A stretch of DNA of 32,864 nucleotides from an uncultured Desulfobulbaceae bacterium (GCA_947259225.1 CAMYLK010000028.1:1-32864); one strand, 5' to 3'; counted from the first letter of the stretch, positions 1 through 9,181 are shown. The notes: generated from the sequence alone by a model not told the origin. Program-made: numbers and translations.

Positions 1-128
1 CAGGCGACAACGTACATATAACGGGCGAGTTGATCACACCGATCGCGATGGAGGAAGGCCTCCGCTTTGCGATTCGTGAAGGTGGCCGAACAGTCGGTGC
101 CGGTGTTATCAGCGAAATAATAGAGTAA
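1..128 (+). CDS. tuf: Elongation factor Tu, C-terminal end (partial)
   Basis: Only the last 41 complete codons are in the window; the 5' part lies outside. The reading frame begins [20 protein letters not shown] and ends [14 protein letters not shown], the hallmark C-terminal beta-barrel (domain 3) of EF-Tu. EF-Tu carries aminoacyl-tRNA to the ribosomal A site as a GTP complex. The stop codon at 126-128 is 11 bases before rpsJ, so the gene is the usual last member of the str cluster running straight into the S10 cluster. The identification is firm despite the short length because these residues are nearly invariant in bacteria. Confidence 0.96.
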   Translation, partial: GDNVHITGELITPIAMEEGLRFAIREGGRTVGAGVISEIIE

Positions 129-139
129 AGAGGAAAAGA

Positions 140-454
140 ATGATCCCGACAGATAAGATACGTATCAGGCTGAAGGGTTACGACCACAAGCTGATTGATC
201 AATCTACAAAAGAGATTGTCGAGACCGCTCGTCGTACCGGTGCAACTGTGGCAGGTCCCATACCATTGCCGACAAGCATAAATAAATATACGGTACTTCG
301 GTCACCGCATGTGGACAAGAAGTCCCGCGAGCAGTTTGAAATGCGTACCCACAGACGTCTCCTCGATATTCTCGAGCCGACGCAGCAGACAATAGACTCA
401 CTTATGAAGCTTGAGTTGTCTGCAGGGGTTGATGTTGAGATTAAACTTCCCTGA
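140..454 (+). CDS. rpsJ: 30S ribosomal protein S10
   Basis: The 104-residue product matches the usual S10 length (103 in E. coli). It opens with [18 protein letters not shown] and carries the GPIPLPT loop near residues 39-45, the extended hairpin that reaches into the 30S head. S10 also serves as NusE, the partner of NusB in transcription antitermination (family knowledge). The ATG at 140 follows a purine-rich AGAGGAAAAG ribosome site. It is the first gene of the S10 cluster, only 11 bases after tuf, so no separate promoter is visible. Two hairpins follow in the gap to rplC. Confidence 0.98.
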   Translation: MIPTDKIRIRLKGYDHKLIDQSTKEIVETARRTGATVAGPIPLPTSINKYTVLRSPHVDKKSREQFEMRTHRRLLDILEPTQQTIDSLMKLELSAGVDVEIKLP

Positions 455-499
455 CAGCTGAAGGGAAAATAACAGTATCCTTTTTCAAAGGTCACTGTT
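447..499 (+). promoter_or_regulatory. Tandem hairpins between rpsJ and rplC
   Basis: Two inverted repeats stand side by side. The first pairs TTCCCT (447-452) with AGGGAA (462-467) and spans the rpsJ stop codon. The second pairs AACAGT (471-476) with ACTGTT (494-499), and nested inside it CCTTT (479-483) pairs with AAAGG (487-491) around a three-base loop. No T-run follows, so this is not a normal intrinsic terminator. It may be an mRNA processing, stability or ribosomal-protein binding site; the function is inferred only from structure and position. Confidence 0.5.
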
Positions 500-528
500 G
501 ATTTAGAATATGGAAGACAGGTAGACAA

Positions 529-1161
529 ATGCCGAAGACAATGGGAATACTGGGTCGGAAAGTTGGAATGACCAGGGTCTATAATGAACATGGACGCTCT
601 ATACCCGTGACCGTTATTGAGACGGGTCCTTGTACTGTATTGCAGAAAAAATCGATCGATAATGATGGGTATGATGCAATCCAGGTTGGCTTTCAGGAGA
701 AAAAAGCTTCAAGGGTGAATAGTCCTCAGGCCGGTCACTTCAAGTGTTCTGGCAGTGCTGGATTCTATCATGTTCGTGAATTCAGGGTGACCAACCTTGA
801 AGAGTATGAACTCGGCCAGCAGATAAATCTGAAAGAGGTTTTGAATATCGGCGATAAGGTTGATATTTCTGGCAGGGCTAAAGGAAGGGGCTTTCAAGGC
901 GTCATTAAACGGCACGGATTTGCAGGTGGTAAAGCAACTCATGGATCTATGTTCCATCGTGCCCCGGGTTCTATTGGTTGCAGTGCCTGGCCTGCTAGAG
1001 TTGTTAAAGGGAAAAAAATGCCCGGTCAGATGGGAAACAATCTTGTCACCCAGAAAAATCTTACAGTCGTTGATATCCGGGAAGATGACAACATCCTGCT
1101 TGTAGAGGGTGCGGTCCCCGGAGCAAAAAACGGCCTCATCAGTATCTATACAAAAGGATAA
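529..1161 (+). CDS. rplC: 50S ribosomal protein L3
   Basis: The 210-residue product has the L3 N-terminus [13 protein letters not shown] and the long extension [20 protein letters not shown] at about residues 118-137, which reaches towards the peptidyl transferase centre. The glutamine of MPGQMGN (about residue 167) lies where E. coli L3 is methylated by PrmB. L3 is an early assembly protein of the 50S subunit. A second ATG at 541 (starting MGILGRKVG) is possible, because the ribosome site ACAGG before 529 is modest. The gene follows the two hairpins after rpsJ and is 27 bases before rplD. Confidence 0.97.
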   Translation: MPKTMGILGRKVGMTRVYNEHGRSIPVTVIETGPCTVLQKKSIDNDGYDAIQVGFQEKKASRVNSPQAGHFKCSGSAGFYHVREFRVTNLEEYELGQQINLKEVLNIGDKVDISGRAKGRGFQGVIKRHGFAGGKATHGSMFHRAPGSIGCSAWPARVVKGKKMPGQMGNNLVTQKNLTVVDIREDDNILLVEGAVPGAKNGLISIYTKG

Positions 1162-1188
1162 TCTAACCGGCTGTAGTAGGAGAAGCAA

Positions 1189-1812
1189 ATGGCAGTTTGT
1201 GACGTAGTCGATATTTCCGCCAAAAAGGTTGGGGATGTTGAATTAAAAGATGAAATTTTTGCAGTCGAGATTCAACCCGGGATACTGCACGATGTTGTAT
1301 GCATGCAGCGTGCAAATCGTCGCCGGGGCACTGCCTCGACCAAGACTCGTGGAGATGTAAGCGGCAGTGGAGCTAAGCCCTGGCGCCAGAAGGGTACAGG
1401 GCGGGCACGGGCCGGTACCAGGAAATCACCTATCTGGCGCGGCGGCGGTACTACCTTCGGGCCTAAACCGCGTGATTACAGTTATAAACTCCCCAAAAAG
1501 GTCCGGAAACTCGCATTACGCATGGCGCTCAGCGCCCGTTTCAGCGAAGGTAATCTGATCGTCGTTGATGAATTCAGCATGCCGGAAATTAAGACAAAGG
1601 AGTTTGTCAACGTGATGAGCAACTTTGATTTTGATAACTGTCTGGTAATTACCAGCGGGGACAACAAGAATATCGGTTTATCTGCCAGAAACGCAGTCGG
1701 TTACAAGGTCCTGCCTGCAGCCGGATTGAATGTTTATGACATCCTCAAATATTCAAAACTCATGCTGGACCAGTCAACAATTGCACAGCTTGAAGAGAGG
1801 TTAATGGTATGA
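1189..1812 (+). CDS. rplD: 50S ribosomal protein L4
   Basis: The 207-residue product has the L4 layout: a globular N-terminus, a long basic loop with [13 protein letters not shown] and [19 protein letters not shown] (about residues 44-83) that lines the exit tunnel, and a Rossmann-like C-terminal part. In E. coli L4 also represses the S10 operon through the rpsJ leader; that leader lies upstream of this window, so the point cannot be tested here. The start has a good AGGAGA ribosome site. The 3' end overlaps rplW by four bases (ATGA), which implies translational coupling. Confidence 0.98.
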   Translation: MAVCDVVDISAKKVGDVELKDEIFAVEIQPGILHDVVCMQRANRRRGTASTKTRGDVSGSGAKPWRQKGTGRARAGTRKSPIWRGGGTTFGPKPRDYSYKLPKKVRKLALRMALSARFSEGNLIVVDEFSMPEIKTKEFVNVMSNFDFDNCLVITSGDNKNIGLSARNAVGYKVLPAAGLNVYDILKYSKLMLDQSTIAQLEERLMV

Positions 1813-2099
1813 AGGTTCTGTTTGACGTGATCAAAGGGCCCTGTCTCACCGAGAAAAGCAACCTTCTCCAGGAAGTACATAACACGGTTGTTTTTAAGGT
1901 GAACCCCAAGGCCAATAAGATTGAAATAAAGAACGCCGTTGAAGATCTGTTTGATGTGAAGGTGCAGAGTGTCAAGACCGCAATGGTACATGGTAAAAAA
2001 CGAAGAGTTGGACTCAAGTCCATCGGCCGTACCAGTGACTGGAAAAAAGCGTATATTACCCTGTCCGAAGGTGAAATCAATTTCCTTGACGAACTGTAA
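1809..2099 (+). CDS. rplW: 50S ribosomal protein L23
   Basis: The 96-residue product begins [20 protein letters not shown] and contains FKVNPKANKIEIKNAVEDLF, the core fold of L23. L23 sits at the tunnel exit and is the docking site for trigger factor and SRP (family knowledge). The start codon overlaps the rplD stop as ATGA. The length is typical (100 in E. coli). A 73-base gap with no strong structure separates it from rplB. Confidence 0.97.
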   Translation: MKVLFDVIKGPCLTEKSNLLQEVHNTVVFKVNPKANKIEIKNAVEDLFDVKVQSVKTAMVHGKKRRVGLKSIGRTSDWKKAYITLSEGEINFLDEL

Positions 2100-2172
2100 A
2101 AGGCAGTTGGACAACACTGAAAATACAGGAATATACGTAACAATATATCAAGGCTAGGTAACGGGAAGAACA

Positions 2173-2997
2173 ATGGCAATTAAAACCCATAAACCAACAT
2201 CACCGGGTAAGCGGCACCAGGTAACAGTCCTGCAGCCCGATATTTCTGATAAAGCTCCTGAAAAGAGCCTGCTCAGGCCCTTGAAAAAGTCAGGTGGTAG
2301 AAACTCGTATGGCAGAATAACCGCCCGGCATAGAGGTGGTGGACATAAGAGAAAATATCGGCTTATCGACTGGAAAAGGAATAAAACCGGAGTTGCCGCA
2401 AAGGTCGTAGCAATTGAATATGATCCGAACCGTTCGGCAAACATTGCGCTCCTTTCATACCTTGATGGTGATAAAAGTTATATCCTGGCCCCCAGCGGAT
2501 TATCTGTGGGAGACCAGGTCATGGCCGGAGAAGATATTGATATCAAACCCGGTAACTGTATGCCGATGACCAACATTCCGTTGGGTACTATTATTCATAA
2601 TGTTGAAATGAAAATCGGTAAAGGTGCGCAAATGGTTCGCAGTGCCGGCGCTGCAGCCCAATTGATGGCAAAAGAGGGCAACCATGTGCTGGTTAAACTG
2701 CCATCCGGTGAAGTCCGGAGATTCAGCAAACATTGCCGGGCATGCATCGGCCAGGTTGGCAATACCGAATACGGCAGCACCAAGCTTGGAAAAGCAGGCC
2801 GTAGCCGCTGGAAAGGGAAAAGGCCGCATGTCCGTGGTGTTGCAATGAACCCGGTTGATCACCCGATGGGTGGCGGTGAGGGAAAAAGTTCCGGTGGTCG
2901 TCATCCCTGTACTCCATGGGGCGTACCGACAAAGGGATACAAAACCCGGGTCCGTAAAGGTTCTGATCGTGACATTGTCACCAAACGCAAGAAGTAA
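2173..2997 (+). CDS. rplB: 50S ribosomal protein L2
   Basis: The 274-residue product begins [16 protein letters not shown] and contains [20 protein letters not shown] near residues 41-60. The C-terminal block [20 protein letters not shown] includes the conserved Asp-His pair of L2 implicated in subunit association and peptidyl transfer. HPM instead of E. coli HPH is common outside the enterics. L2 is one of the most conserved 50S proteins and the match runs full length. The ribosome site is GGGAAGA. The gene lies between rplW and rpsS as in nearly all bacteria. Confidence 0.98.
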   Translation: MAIKTHKPTSPGKRHQVTVLQPDISDKAPEKSLLRPLKKSGGRNSYGRITARHRGGGHKRKYRLIDWKRNKTGVAAKVVAIEYDPNRSANIALLSYLDGDKSYILAPSGLSVGDQVMAGEDIDIKPGNCMPMTNIPLGTIIHNVEMKIGKGAQMVRSAGAAAQLMAKEGNHVLVKLPSGEVRRFSKHCRACIGQVGNTEYGSTKLGKAGRSRWKGKRPHVRGVAMNPVDHPMGGGEGKSSGGRHPCTPWGVPTKGYKTRVRKGSDRDIVTKRKK

Positions 2998-3015
2998 TTT
3001 CAGGAGAAACTAAGC

Positions 3016-3291
3016 ATGTCCCGCTCTGTAAAAAAAGGCCCTTTTGTTGACAATCACCTTATGAAAAAGGTTGAAGACGCTCAGGAATCAGGATCGCGAA
3101 AAGTCATAAAGACCTGGTCAAGAAGATCAGACATTATTCCTGATATGGTCGGGCTCACATTTGCTGTCCATAACGGCAAGAAGTTCATCCCTGTTTATGT
3201 GTCTGAAAATATGGTTGGCCACAAGCTTGGTGAATTTGCTCCAACCAGGACATATTACGGGCACGCTTCCGACAAAAGAGGCAACCGCTAA
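3016..3291 (+). CDS. rpsS: 30S ribosomal protein S19
   Basis: The 91-residue product begins [20 protein letters not shown] and ends with [20 protein letters not shown], the two S19 signatures. S19 forms a 30S head complex with S13 and takes part in bridges to the 50S. The ribosome site is CAGGAG, eight bases before the ATG. It is 18 bases after rplB and 36 bases before rplV, consistent with one transcript. Confidence 0.98.
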   Translation: MSRSVKKGPFVDNHLMKKVEDAQESGSRKVIKTWSRRSDIIPDMVGLTFAVHNGKKFIPVYVSENMVGHKLGEFAPTRTYYGHASDKRGNR

Positions 3292-3327
3292 TAAGCGCAG
3301 TTGCAGTAATCAACCAGGAGTAGAACG

Positions 3328-3660
3328 ATGGAAACTAAGGCTGTCGCAAAATATATTCGTGTTTCTCCGCAGAAAGCGAGGCTCGTGGCCGACGTGGTCA
3401 GAGGAATGGATGTTGACGGTGCCATAACAACATTGAAGTTTATGCCAAAGAAGTCGGCGCGTATTCTTCGGAAGGTTATAGAGTCTGCAGTCGCCAACGC
3501 GATTCAGACAGAAACAGTCGATGTCGATACCTTGTATATTAAAAGCATTATGATTGACGGTGGGCCCATGCTCAAGCGATTTCGACCTCGGGCCATGGGA
3601 CGTGCCACTCGAATATTGAAGCGAACAAGCCACATTACCGTTGTGGTTGATGAAGCCTGA
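3328..3660 (+). CDS. rplV: 50S ribosomal protein L22
   Basis: The 110-residue product opens METKAVAKYIRVSPQKARLV, has the internal ESAVANAIQ segment, and ends with the basic beta-hairpin RFRPRAMGRATRILKRTSHI. That hairpin lines the exit tunnel and is a known macrolide-resistance site in other bacteria. Length equals the E. coli protein (110). The ribosome site is CAGGAG. The 55-base gap before rpsC contains a perfect TATAAT hexamer but no matching -35 element. Confidence 0.98.
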   Translation: METKAVAKYIRVSPQKARLVADVVRGMDVDGAITTLKFMPKKSARILRKVIESAVANAIQTETVDVDTLYIKSIMIDGGPMLKRFRPRAMGRATRILKRTSHITVVVDEA

Positions 3661-3715
3661 TGGCTGGGAACAGACCGTTATAATATAAAACTGTTATTGG
3701 GAACGGAGGAAAACC

Positions 3716-4369
3716 TTGGGGCAAAAAGTTAATCCTGTTGGATTGCGACTCAATATTACCCGTACATGGGATTCAATCTGGTACGCGGGAAAGGAATACG
3801 CAAACAACCTGTATGAAGATCAGGAAATTCGTAAATACCTGAAAAAACGTCTTTATCATGCTGGCGTTTCCCGTATAGTTATCGAGCGAACCGGTGAAAA
3901 AATACGGATCAAGCTCTTTACTGCACGCCCGGGTATCGTTATTGGAAAGAAAGGCGCTGAGATTGAAACGCTGAAATCTGATATTGAAAGTCGATTTGGA
4001 AGAGAGTGCCTGGTCGATATTCAGGAAGTGCGCAGGCCTGAAGCTGACGCACAATTGGTTGCAGAAAATATTGCAATGCAGCTTGAACGAAGGGTTGCCT
4101 TTCGCCGCGCCATGAAAAAATCGATAAACTCTGCTCTTCGTTTCGGCGTCAAGGGAATTAAGATTTCCTGTGCCGGTCGTCTTGGCGGAGCTGAAATGTC
4201 CAGGACAGAATGGTTCAAGGAAGGCCGTGTACCCCTGCACACACTTCGCGCGGATATTGATTACGGTACTGCTGAGGCCAAAACGACCTATGGCATAATC
4301 GGTGTCAAGGTCTGGATATTTAAAGGTGAAGTTCTCGACGAAGCCGAAATGGCTGAGGCCGTGCAGTAG
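3716..4369 (+). CDS. rpsC: 30S ribosomal protein S3 (TTG start)
   Basis: The 217-residue product begins [20 protein letters not shown], has the KH-type RNA-binding segment [19 protein letters not shown] (about residues 75-93), and closes with the S3 C-terminal domain containing [20 protein letters not shown] and [13 protein letters not shown]3 helps form the mRNA entry channel and its helicase activity. The start is TTG at 3716, fixed by homology and by a strong GGAGG placed seven bases upstream; no in-frame ATG or GTG gives the conserved N-terminus. It is one of four TTG-initiated ribosomal genes here. Confidence 0.97.
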   Translation: MGQKVNPVGLRLNITRTWDSIWYAGKEYANNLYEDQEIRKYLKKRLYHAGVSRIVIERTGEKIRIKLFTARPGIVIGKKGAEIETLKSDIESRFGRECLVDIQEVRRPEADAQLVAENIAMQLERRVAFRRAMKKSINSALRFGVKGIKISCAGRLGGAEMSRTEWFKEGRVPLHTLRADIDYGTAEAKTTYGIIGVKVWIFKGEVLDEAEMAEAVQ

Positions 4370-4439
4370 TAGAGATAATTATTTAACTCGGTCTGTCGGA
4401 TTTATTACAGTATGCATTCTCCATGAGGAGTAGTAACAA

Positions 4440-4856
4440 ATGTTAAGTCCAAGAAAAGTAAAACACCGTAAGCAGTTTAAGGGACGCATGCGAGGTAAGG
4501 CAAATCGCGGATCTGATATCAGCTTCGGCGATTATGCGTTGAAAGCCGTCGAGTGCGGACGTATGAGTTCCGCGCACATTGAAGCTGCTCGTGTAGCCAT
4601 TAACAGAAAGGTTAAACGTGGCGGAAAAATGTGGATCAGGGTTTTTCCGGATAAACCTGTTACCAAGAAACCTGCCGAAACCAGGATGGGTAAAGGTAAG
4701 GGAAGTCCCGAATACTGGGTTGCCGTTATCAAGCCGGGTAAAGTCCTGTACGAATTGAGCGGTGTACCCGAAGAATTGGCAATGGAAGCACTTAAGCTCG
4801 CCGGATTCAAGTTACCCTTTGCGACGAAAGTGATCTCGAGGAGCACAAGCATATGA
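4440..4856 (+). CDS. rplP: 50S ribosomal protein L16
   Basis: The 138-residue product begins [20 protein letters not shown] and contains [20 protein letters not shown] and [20 protein letters not shown], which identify L16, the late-assembling 50S protein contacting A-site tRNA. The RMGKGKG segment includes the arginine that is hydroxylated in E. coli L16 (Arg81). The ribosome site is GAGGAG. The gene ends in an ATGA overlap with rpmC, implying coupled translation. Confidence 0.98.
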   Translation: MLSPRKVKHRKQFKGRMRGKANRGSDISFGDYALKAVECGRMSSAHIEAARVAINRKVKRGGKMWIRVFPDKPVTKKPAETRMGKGKGSPEYWVAVIKPGKVLYELSGVPEELAMEALKLAGFKLPFATKVISRSTSI

Positions 4857-5047
4857 AGGTGAATGAATTACGTAAACTGAGCAGCGAAGATCTGTTGAAA
4901 AAGGAAAAAGATCTTCGTGAAGATTATTTCAAATTAAAGTTTCAACACGGCATTCGCCGTCTGGAAAACCCGGCGCGACTGGCAGAGCTCCGTAAGGACA
5001 TAGCCAGAGTGCAGACAATAATGAATGAAACGGCCCAGGCTGAATAG
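4853..5047 (+). CDS. rpmC: 50S ribosomal protein L29
   Basis: The 64-residue product begins [20 protein letters not shown] and includes [20 protein letters not shown], the two-helix fold of L29. L29 lies beside L23 near the tunnel exit. The start overlaps rplP by four bases. Length is typical (63 in E. coli). Confidence 0.97.
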   Translation: MKVNELRKLSSEDLLKKEKDLREDYFKLKFQHGIRRLENPARLAELRKDIARVQTIMNETAQAE

Positions 5048-5083
5048 CCGGTTAAAGTTAAACCATCCATTGGACTTGAAAGA

Positions 5084-5344
5084 ATGAGTGACATGAACAA
5101 GACCAGGAAAACGCGCCAGGGATCCGTCGTAAGTAACGGAATGGACAAGAGTGTCGTTGTACTTGTTGAACGAAAGGTACGTCATAAGCTGTATGGTAAG
5201 TTTATCCGCCGTCGTGTCAAATATATTGCCCACGACCCGGCTAACGACTGCAATGTTGGTGACATTGTTCTTATTGAAGAATGTCGGCCTTTGAGTAAGA
5301 GAAAGCGCTGGCGGGTTAGGGACATAGTGCAGCGAGCTGCATAA
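5084..5344 (+). CDS. rpsQ: 30S ribosomal protein S17
   Basis: The 86-residue product contains [20 protein letters not shown] and [19 protein letters not shown], diagnostic for S17, a primary 16S rRNA binding protein with an OB fold. Two ATG codons are possible: 5084 ([13 protein letters not shown]) or 5093 ([10 protein letters not shown]). The ribosome site GAAAG before 5084 is weak but better placed, so I kept the longer form. It lies 36 bases after rpmC. Confidence 0.96.
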   Translation: MSDMNKTRKTRQGSVVSNGMDKSVVVLVERKVRHKLYGKFIRRRVKYIAHDPANDCNVGDIVLIEECRPLSKRKRWRVRDIVQRAA

Positions 5345-5401
5345 ATACGGTAATTAAAACAGTTGTGAACGACCATTACAGGAAGTTCATCAGGTGAGAC
5401 G

Positions 5402-5770
5402 ATGATTCAGACTGAAACAATACTTAATGTAGCTGATAATTCCGGCGCAAAAAAAGTGCTCTGTATAAGAGTTCTTGGCGGGACTCGCAGGCGATACGCC
5501 AGCATCGGTGATGTGATCGTTGTGACCGTCAAGGAGGCCATACCTCATGCCAAGGTCAAAAAAGGTGATGTTCTGGATGCGGTCATTGTCCGGACCAGAA
5601 AAGAACTGAGGCGTCCGGAGGATACGACAGTCAGCTTTGATGAAAATGCTGCAGTCCTTCTTTCCGACTCCGGTGACCCTATTGGTACACGTATTTTTGG
5701 GCCAGTGGCCAGAGAACTGCGTTCTCTGGGTTTCATGAAAATTATTTCACTCGCACCGGAGGTACTGTAG
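5402..5770 (+). CDS. rplN: 50S ribosomal protein L14
   Basis: The 122-residue product opens [20 protein letters not shown] and carries VVRTRKE-like [20 protein letters not shown] and [20 protein letters not shown], the full L14 pattern. L14 sits at the subunit interface and is the binding site of the silencing factor RsfS (family knowledge). Length matches the family (123 in E. coli). It is the first gene of the classical spc cluster; no separate promoter is evident in the 57-base gap before it, in line with co-transcription from upstream. Confidence 0.98.
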   Translation: MIQTETILNVADNSGAKKVLCIRVLGGTRRRYASIGDVIVVTVKEAIPHAKVKKGDVLDAVIVRTRKELRRPEDTTVSFDENAAVLLSDSGDPIGTRIFGPVARELRSLGFMKIISLAPEVL

Positions 5771-5830
5771 TCCAGTCCATCGAGAAAAGTGGAAACAGTA
5801 TCATACGACTGAAGAAACAAGGAAAAGATA

Positions 5831-6169
5831 ATGCGGCAAGGACAGACAAGTTTGCGGGTAAACGATCAAGTAGAAGTGATCGCAGGAAAGGATAAAGGCA
5901 GGGTAGGAAAGATCCTGAAGATTGACAATCAGTCGGACAGGGTCATTGTCGAACGGATCAATATGATCAAGAGACATACCAAGCCTACTGACGCTTCGCA
6001 ACCGGGCCAGATTGTTGAAAGGGAAGCATCTGTTCATATATCAAATGTATTGCTGGTTTGCCCGGAATGCGCAAAGACAGTGAGAATCAGTAAAAAGATA
6101 CTGGAAGACGGTACGAAAGTAAGGGCCTGCAAAAGTTGCGGCGCAACCATAGAAACCGCCAAGAAGTAA
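5831..6169 (+). CDS. rplX: 50S ribosomal protein L24 with four-cysteine C-terminus
   Basis: The 112-residue product has the KOW motif [20 protein letters not shown] near residues 12-31 and the L24 segment [15 protein letters not shown]24 starts 50S assembly by binding 23S rRNA. The C-terminal part reads [20 protein letters not shown] and then CKSCG, a CxxC...CxxC pair that could bind zinc. Many L24 proteins keep only part of this pattern or lack it, as in E. coli. The metal role is inferred from spacing only. Confidence 0.97.
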   Translation: MRQGQTSLRVNDQVEVIAGKDKGRVGKILKIDNQSDRVIVERINMIKRHTKPTDASQPGQIVEREASVHISNVLLVCPECAKTVRISKKILEDGTKVRACKSCGATIETAKK

Positions 6170-6194
6170 TAAGTTTGCTGTTCAGGAGCACAGA

Positions 6195-6737
6195 ATGGGG
6201 ACACTGAAAGAATTTTACGATAACGAATGCAGGGCACAACTTCAGGAAATTCACGGCTACACAAACGTCATGGAGATTCCCAGAGTTGAGAAAATTGTTC
6301 TCAACATGGGACTTGGTGAAGCTGTCCAGAACCCGAAGATTGTAGAGAATGCCGCCAATGAGTTGACGAGGATAGCAGGCCAGAAAGCTGTAGTCACGCG
6401 GGCGAAAAAATCTATTGCCACCTTCAAACTGCGGGAGGGTATGCCCATAGGCTGCCGGGTTACCCTGCGAAGGGAAAAGATGTATGATTTCCTCGCCGGG
6501 CTGATCAATATTTCCCTGCCCAGGGTTCGTGACTTCCGCGGGATATCCCGGAAAGGATTTGACGGTCGTGGCAACTATTCGCTGGGAGTCAAAGAGCAGA
6601 TTATTTTTCCTGAGATCGATTATGACAAGATCGATAAAATCAGGGGTTTTAATATAAGTATTGTTACATCGGCAAAAACTGATGATGTCGGTTTGTCCCT
6701 GTTGAAACTACTGGGCATGCCGTTTAAAAATAACTGA
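6195..6737 (+). CDS. rplE: 50S ribosomal protein L5
   Basis: The 180-residue product contains [37 protein letters not shown] and the C-terminal [20 protein letters not shown], all typical of L5. L5 binds 5S rRNA in the central protuberance. Length is close to the family norm (179). In E. coli the start of rplE holds the S8 repressor site; I did not find a clear equivalent here. A short hairpin (TTCCG 6741-6745 with CGGAA 6752-6756) follows the stop codon. Confidence 0.98.
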   Translation: MGTLKEFYDNECRAQLQEIHGYTNVMEIPRVEKIVLNMGLGEAVQNPKIVENAANELTRIAGQKAVVTRAKKSIATFKLREGMPIGCRVTLRREKMYDFLAGLINISLPRVRDFRGISRKGFDGRGNYSLGVKEQIIFPEIDYDKIDKIRGFNISIVTSAKTDDVGLSLLKLLGMPFKNN

Positions 6738-6788
6738 TTTTTCCGTTGAGTCGGAATAGATCACGAACATAATTTTCAGGAGGAAGCA

Positions 6789-6974
6789 GTGGCAAAAAAA
6801 TCCCTTATTGCCAAGGCAGAGCGGAAACCCAAATTCAAGGTTCGCGCATATAACCGTTGTCCGCTTTGCGGACGGCCAAGGGCCTTTATCAGGAAGTTTG
6901 GTATGTGCAGGTTATGCTTCAGGAAACTTGCTTCCCAAGGCGCGGTGACCGGTGTGACAAAATCAAGCTGGTAA
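6789..6974 (+). CDS. rpsN: 30S ribosomal protein S14, zinc-binding type (GTG start)
   Basis: The 61-residue product is the short type Z form of S14. It carries [20 protein letters not shown] at about residues 24-43, a CxxC-X12-CxxC zinc ribbon, and ends [18 protein letters not shown], close to the usual GxIPGVxKASW ending. The start is GTG at 6789 behind a strong CAGGAGGAAG site. Organisms with this form often carry a zinc-free paralogue elsewhere; none is visible here. The gene is in its usual place between rplE and rpsH. Confidence 0.97.
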   Translation: MAKKSLIAKAERKPKFKVRAYNRCPLCGRPRAFIRKFGMCRLCFRKLASQGAVTGVTKSSW

Positions 6975-7043
6975 ACAACCCGCTGTAGAGATATTTGTTT
7001 GAATAATAACGAGAAAATTATCAATTGATTGAATGGTGAAGAT

Positions 7044-7442
7044 ATGTCTATGAGTGATCCATTGGCAGATATGCTGACACGAATCAGAAATGGCGTTATG
7101 GCCAATTTTGATTCAATTGAGATGCCGTTGTCAAAACTCAAGGTTGGTGTGGCCAAAGTCCTCAAGCAAGAGGGATATATAAATGATTATCAGGTCCTTG
7201 ATGAAGGTGTTCAGGGGACATTGAAAATAGATTTGAAATACGGTCCGAATAACGAGAAAATTATAACCGGTATTCGCCGTATAAGTAAACCGGGACTACG
7301 TCAGTATAAAAAAGCTGACCGGATACCCAAGGTGATGAGTGGTCTGGGTGTTGCAATCCTTACTACTTCACGTGGAATTATAACTGATCGTGAAGCACGC
7401 CAGCAGAAACTCGGCGGTGAAGTACTGTGCGAGGTCTGGTAA
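7044..7442 (+). CDS. rpsH: 30S ribosomal protein S8
   Basis: I place the start at ATG 7044, giving 132 residues beginning MSMSDPLADMLTRIRNGVMA, which aligns with other S8 proteins and has GGTGAAG just upstream. A longer frame opening at a TTG (7029) would add five unsupported residues. The C-terminus has GLRQYKKADRIPKV and GIAI-like GVAILTTSRGIITDREARQQ plus GGEVLCEVW, diagnostic for S8. S8 is a primary binder of the 16S central domain and the spc-operon repressor in E. coli. Confidence 0.97.
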   Translation: MSMSDPLADMLTRIRNGVMANFDSIEMPLSKLKVGVAKVLKQEGYINDYQVLDEGVQGTLKIDLKYGPNNEKIITGIRRISKPGLRQYKKADRIPKVMSGLGVAILTTSRGIITDREARQQKLGGEVLCEVW

Positions 7443-7471
7443 CAGACCCGCTTGATGGAAGGAGAAGAAAA

Positions 7472-8014
7472 ATGTCCAGAATCGGTAAACAGCCTATCGA
7501 CATCCCGAGCGGGATAAAGGTTGAAATAAAAGGAACGAATGTCAAGGTCAAGGGCAGCAAAGGCGCCCTTGAAAGGGATATTCGGCCCGAGATAGAAATT
7601 AAGCAGGAAGGCGATCAACTCGTACTCTCTCCCAAAGGGACAAGCAAGAGGGTAATGGCTTTCTGGGGAATGACCAGGTCTCTGATCAACAACATGGTTG
7701 TTGGTGTTGATAAAGGATTCCAGAAAAAACTCGTTGTTGAGGGCGTAGGGTATAGAGCAAATATCTCAAAATCTGTCCTTACTTTGAGTGTCGGTTATTC
7801 AAACCCGGTTTCTTTTCAACTTCCAGATGGAATATCCGCTGATGTTGATAAAAACAATGTTATCACCCTTGATGGTATTGATAAAGAATTGTTGGGATTG
7901 ACTGCCGCGAGGATCAGGCAGGTTCGAAAACCTGAACCATATAAGGGCAAAGGGATCCGGTACATAGATGAACATATTGTCCGCAAGGTCGGTAAAGCCG
8001 GCGCAGCAGCTTAA
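7472..8014 (+). CDS. rplF: 50S ribosomal protein L6
   Basis: The start at ATG 7472 gives 180 residues beginning MSRIGKQPIDIPSGIKVEIK and is backed by AAGGAG upstream; the frame is open further 5' but without homology. The two alpha/beta repeats of L6 are visible, with GVGYRANISKSVLTLSVGYS in the second and the C-terminal RKPEPYKGKGIRYIDEHIVR. L6 lies near the sarcin-ricin loop and the factor-binding site. Spacing to rplR is 25 bases. Confidence 0.97.
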   Translation: MSRIGKQPIDIPSGIKVEIKGTNVKVKGSKGALERDIRPEIEIKQEGDQLVLSPKGTSKRVMAFWGMTRSLINNMVVGVDKGFQKKLVVEGVGYRANISKSVLTLSVGYSNPVSFQLPDGISADVDKNNVITLDGIDKELLGLTAARIRQVRKPEPYKGKGIRYIDEHIVRKVGKAGAAA

Positions 8015-8039
8015 TAATTAAACTAACTGTGGAAGAGCC

Positions 8040-8405
8040 ATGGCAAAGACAAGTCCAAAATTAATTGCGCGGAGAAAGCGTGTTAAACGGATACGAACCC
8101 GATCCTTCGGGACTTCGGAACGTCCGAGATTAAGAGTTTTCAGAAGCAATCGTCATATCTATGCACAGATAATTGATGACACCATGCATGCAACCTTGAT
8201 CACGATGTCCACCAAGGATAAGGAGTTTAATGCTTCTGAATTTAAGGATAAATGTGCCCAGGCGAAAAAAGTCGGAGAGATGATTGCCGAGAGAGCAAAA
8301 AACGCCGGGATCAGTAACGTTGTTTTTGATCGCGGAGGAAATTTGTATCACGGTCGAGTCAAAGCTTTGTCGGACGGTGCCCGGGAAGGCGGTCTTAATT
8401 TCTAA
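8040..8405 (+). CDS. rplR: 50S ribosomal protein L18
   Basis: The 121-residue product has [20 protein letters not shown] and the C-terminal [20 protein letters not shown] and [13 protein letters not shown] [11 protein letters not shown], the L18 signatures. L18 binds 5S rRNA together with L5. Length fits the family (117 in E. coli). The ATG follows GGAAGAG with a short spacer. Confidence 0.98.
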   Translation: MAKTSPKLIARRKRVKRIRTRSFGTSERPRLRVFRSNRHIYAQIIDDTMHATLITMSTKDKEFNASEFKDKCAQAKKVGEMIAERAKNAGISNVVFDRGGNLYHGRVKALSDGAREGGLNF

Positions 8406-8457
8406 ATGTTGTATTTTAAGAATACCTATAGAATAAGTAATATCATGGGGGTGTTTC

Positions 8458-8970
8458 TTGGCAGATTATAAAAGAGCTAAAGACGGTAATCAGGAAGAGC
8501 TCATAGAAAAAATAGTCTTTATCAACAGGGTCGCCAAAGTTGTTAAAGGTGGACGTCGCTTCAGCTTTAGTGCGATTGTTGTGGTTGGAGACGGTAAGGG
8601 CATGGTCGGATACGGCCTTGGTAAAGCTAACCAGGTACCGGAAGCAATCAGGAAAGGTGTTGAAAGGGCCAAGAGGGACATGAAAAGAGTTTCCCTGACG
8701 GACGTGTCCATCCCGCATGAGATTAACGGAAAGTTTAAATCCGGAAAGGTTATGTTGAAACCCGCCTCGGACGGTACCGGTGTAATCGCGGGTGGAGCTG
8801 TTCGCGCGGTGCTTGAAGCTGCCGGGGTGCAGAATATATTGACCAAGTGTCTTGGATCAAATAACCCGCATAACCTTGTAAAAGCAACAATTGATGGCTT
8901 GAGAAGATTGCGGTCGGCAGAAGAGATTGCCAGGCTGCGAGGTCTCAAAGTCGATGAAATGGTAGCTTGA
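8458..8970 (+). CDS. rpsE: 30S ribosomal protein S5 (TTG start)
   Basis: The 170-residue product contains [40 protein letters not shown] and the DSRM-like N-domain followed by [20 protein letters not shown] in the C-domain. S5 affects decoding fidelity and mRNA unwinding. The start is TTG at 8458, preceded by a GGGGGTG run that can serve as ribosome site; no ATG or GTG in frame upstream gives a better N-terminus. The length (167 in E. coli) supports it. Confidence 0.96.
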   Translation: MADYKRAKDGNQEELIEKIVFINRVAKVVKGGRRFSFSAIVVVGDGKGMVGYGLGKANQVPEAIRKGVERAKRDMKRVSLTDVSIPHEINGKFKSGKVMLKPASDGTGVIAGGAVRAVLEAAGVQNILTKCLGSNNPHNLVKATIDGLRRLRSAEEIARLRGLKVDEMVA

Positions 8971-8998
8971 GATTTATTCTAATACAGCAGGTTGAACC

Positions 8999-9178
8999 AT
9001 GAGTAAAACAATAACGATGACCCAAGTAAAAAGCGGTATCGGCAGTACCAAGAAAATCAGGGCCACCCTGGTTGGACTTGGGCTCACGAAAATGTATAAA
9101 ACCATTACCAGAAAAGATACGCCTGAGATTCGCGGTATGCTGAACAAGGTTAGCCATCTGGTACGGGTGGAGGAGTAG
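8999..9178 (+). CDS. rpmD: 50S ribosomal protein L30
   Basis: This 59-residue frame begins MSKTITMTQVKSGIGSTKKI and continues with RATLVGLGLTKMYKTITRKD, then TPEIRGMLNKVSHLVRVEE. The motif IG-x4-R-x-TL-x-GLGL is typical of L30, and length fits (59 in E. coli). It lies between rpsE and rplO as in the standard spc order, and its stop is three bases before rplO. The family is absent in some bacterial lineages, so its retention is mildly informative. Confidence 0.96.
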   Translation: MSKTITMTQVKSGIGSTKKIRATLVGLGLTKMYKTITRKDTPEIRGMLNKVSHLVRVEE

Positions 9179-9181
9179 AAA

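Noticed and set aside
199..591. Long minus-strand open frames over the ribosomal protein genes
   Set aside because: They mirror strongly coding plus-strand genes, and match no family; they are shadows.
3679..3684. Perfect TATAAT between rplV and rpsC
   Set aside because: No -35-like hexamer lies 15-19 bases upstream, and the region is a short gap within an operon.
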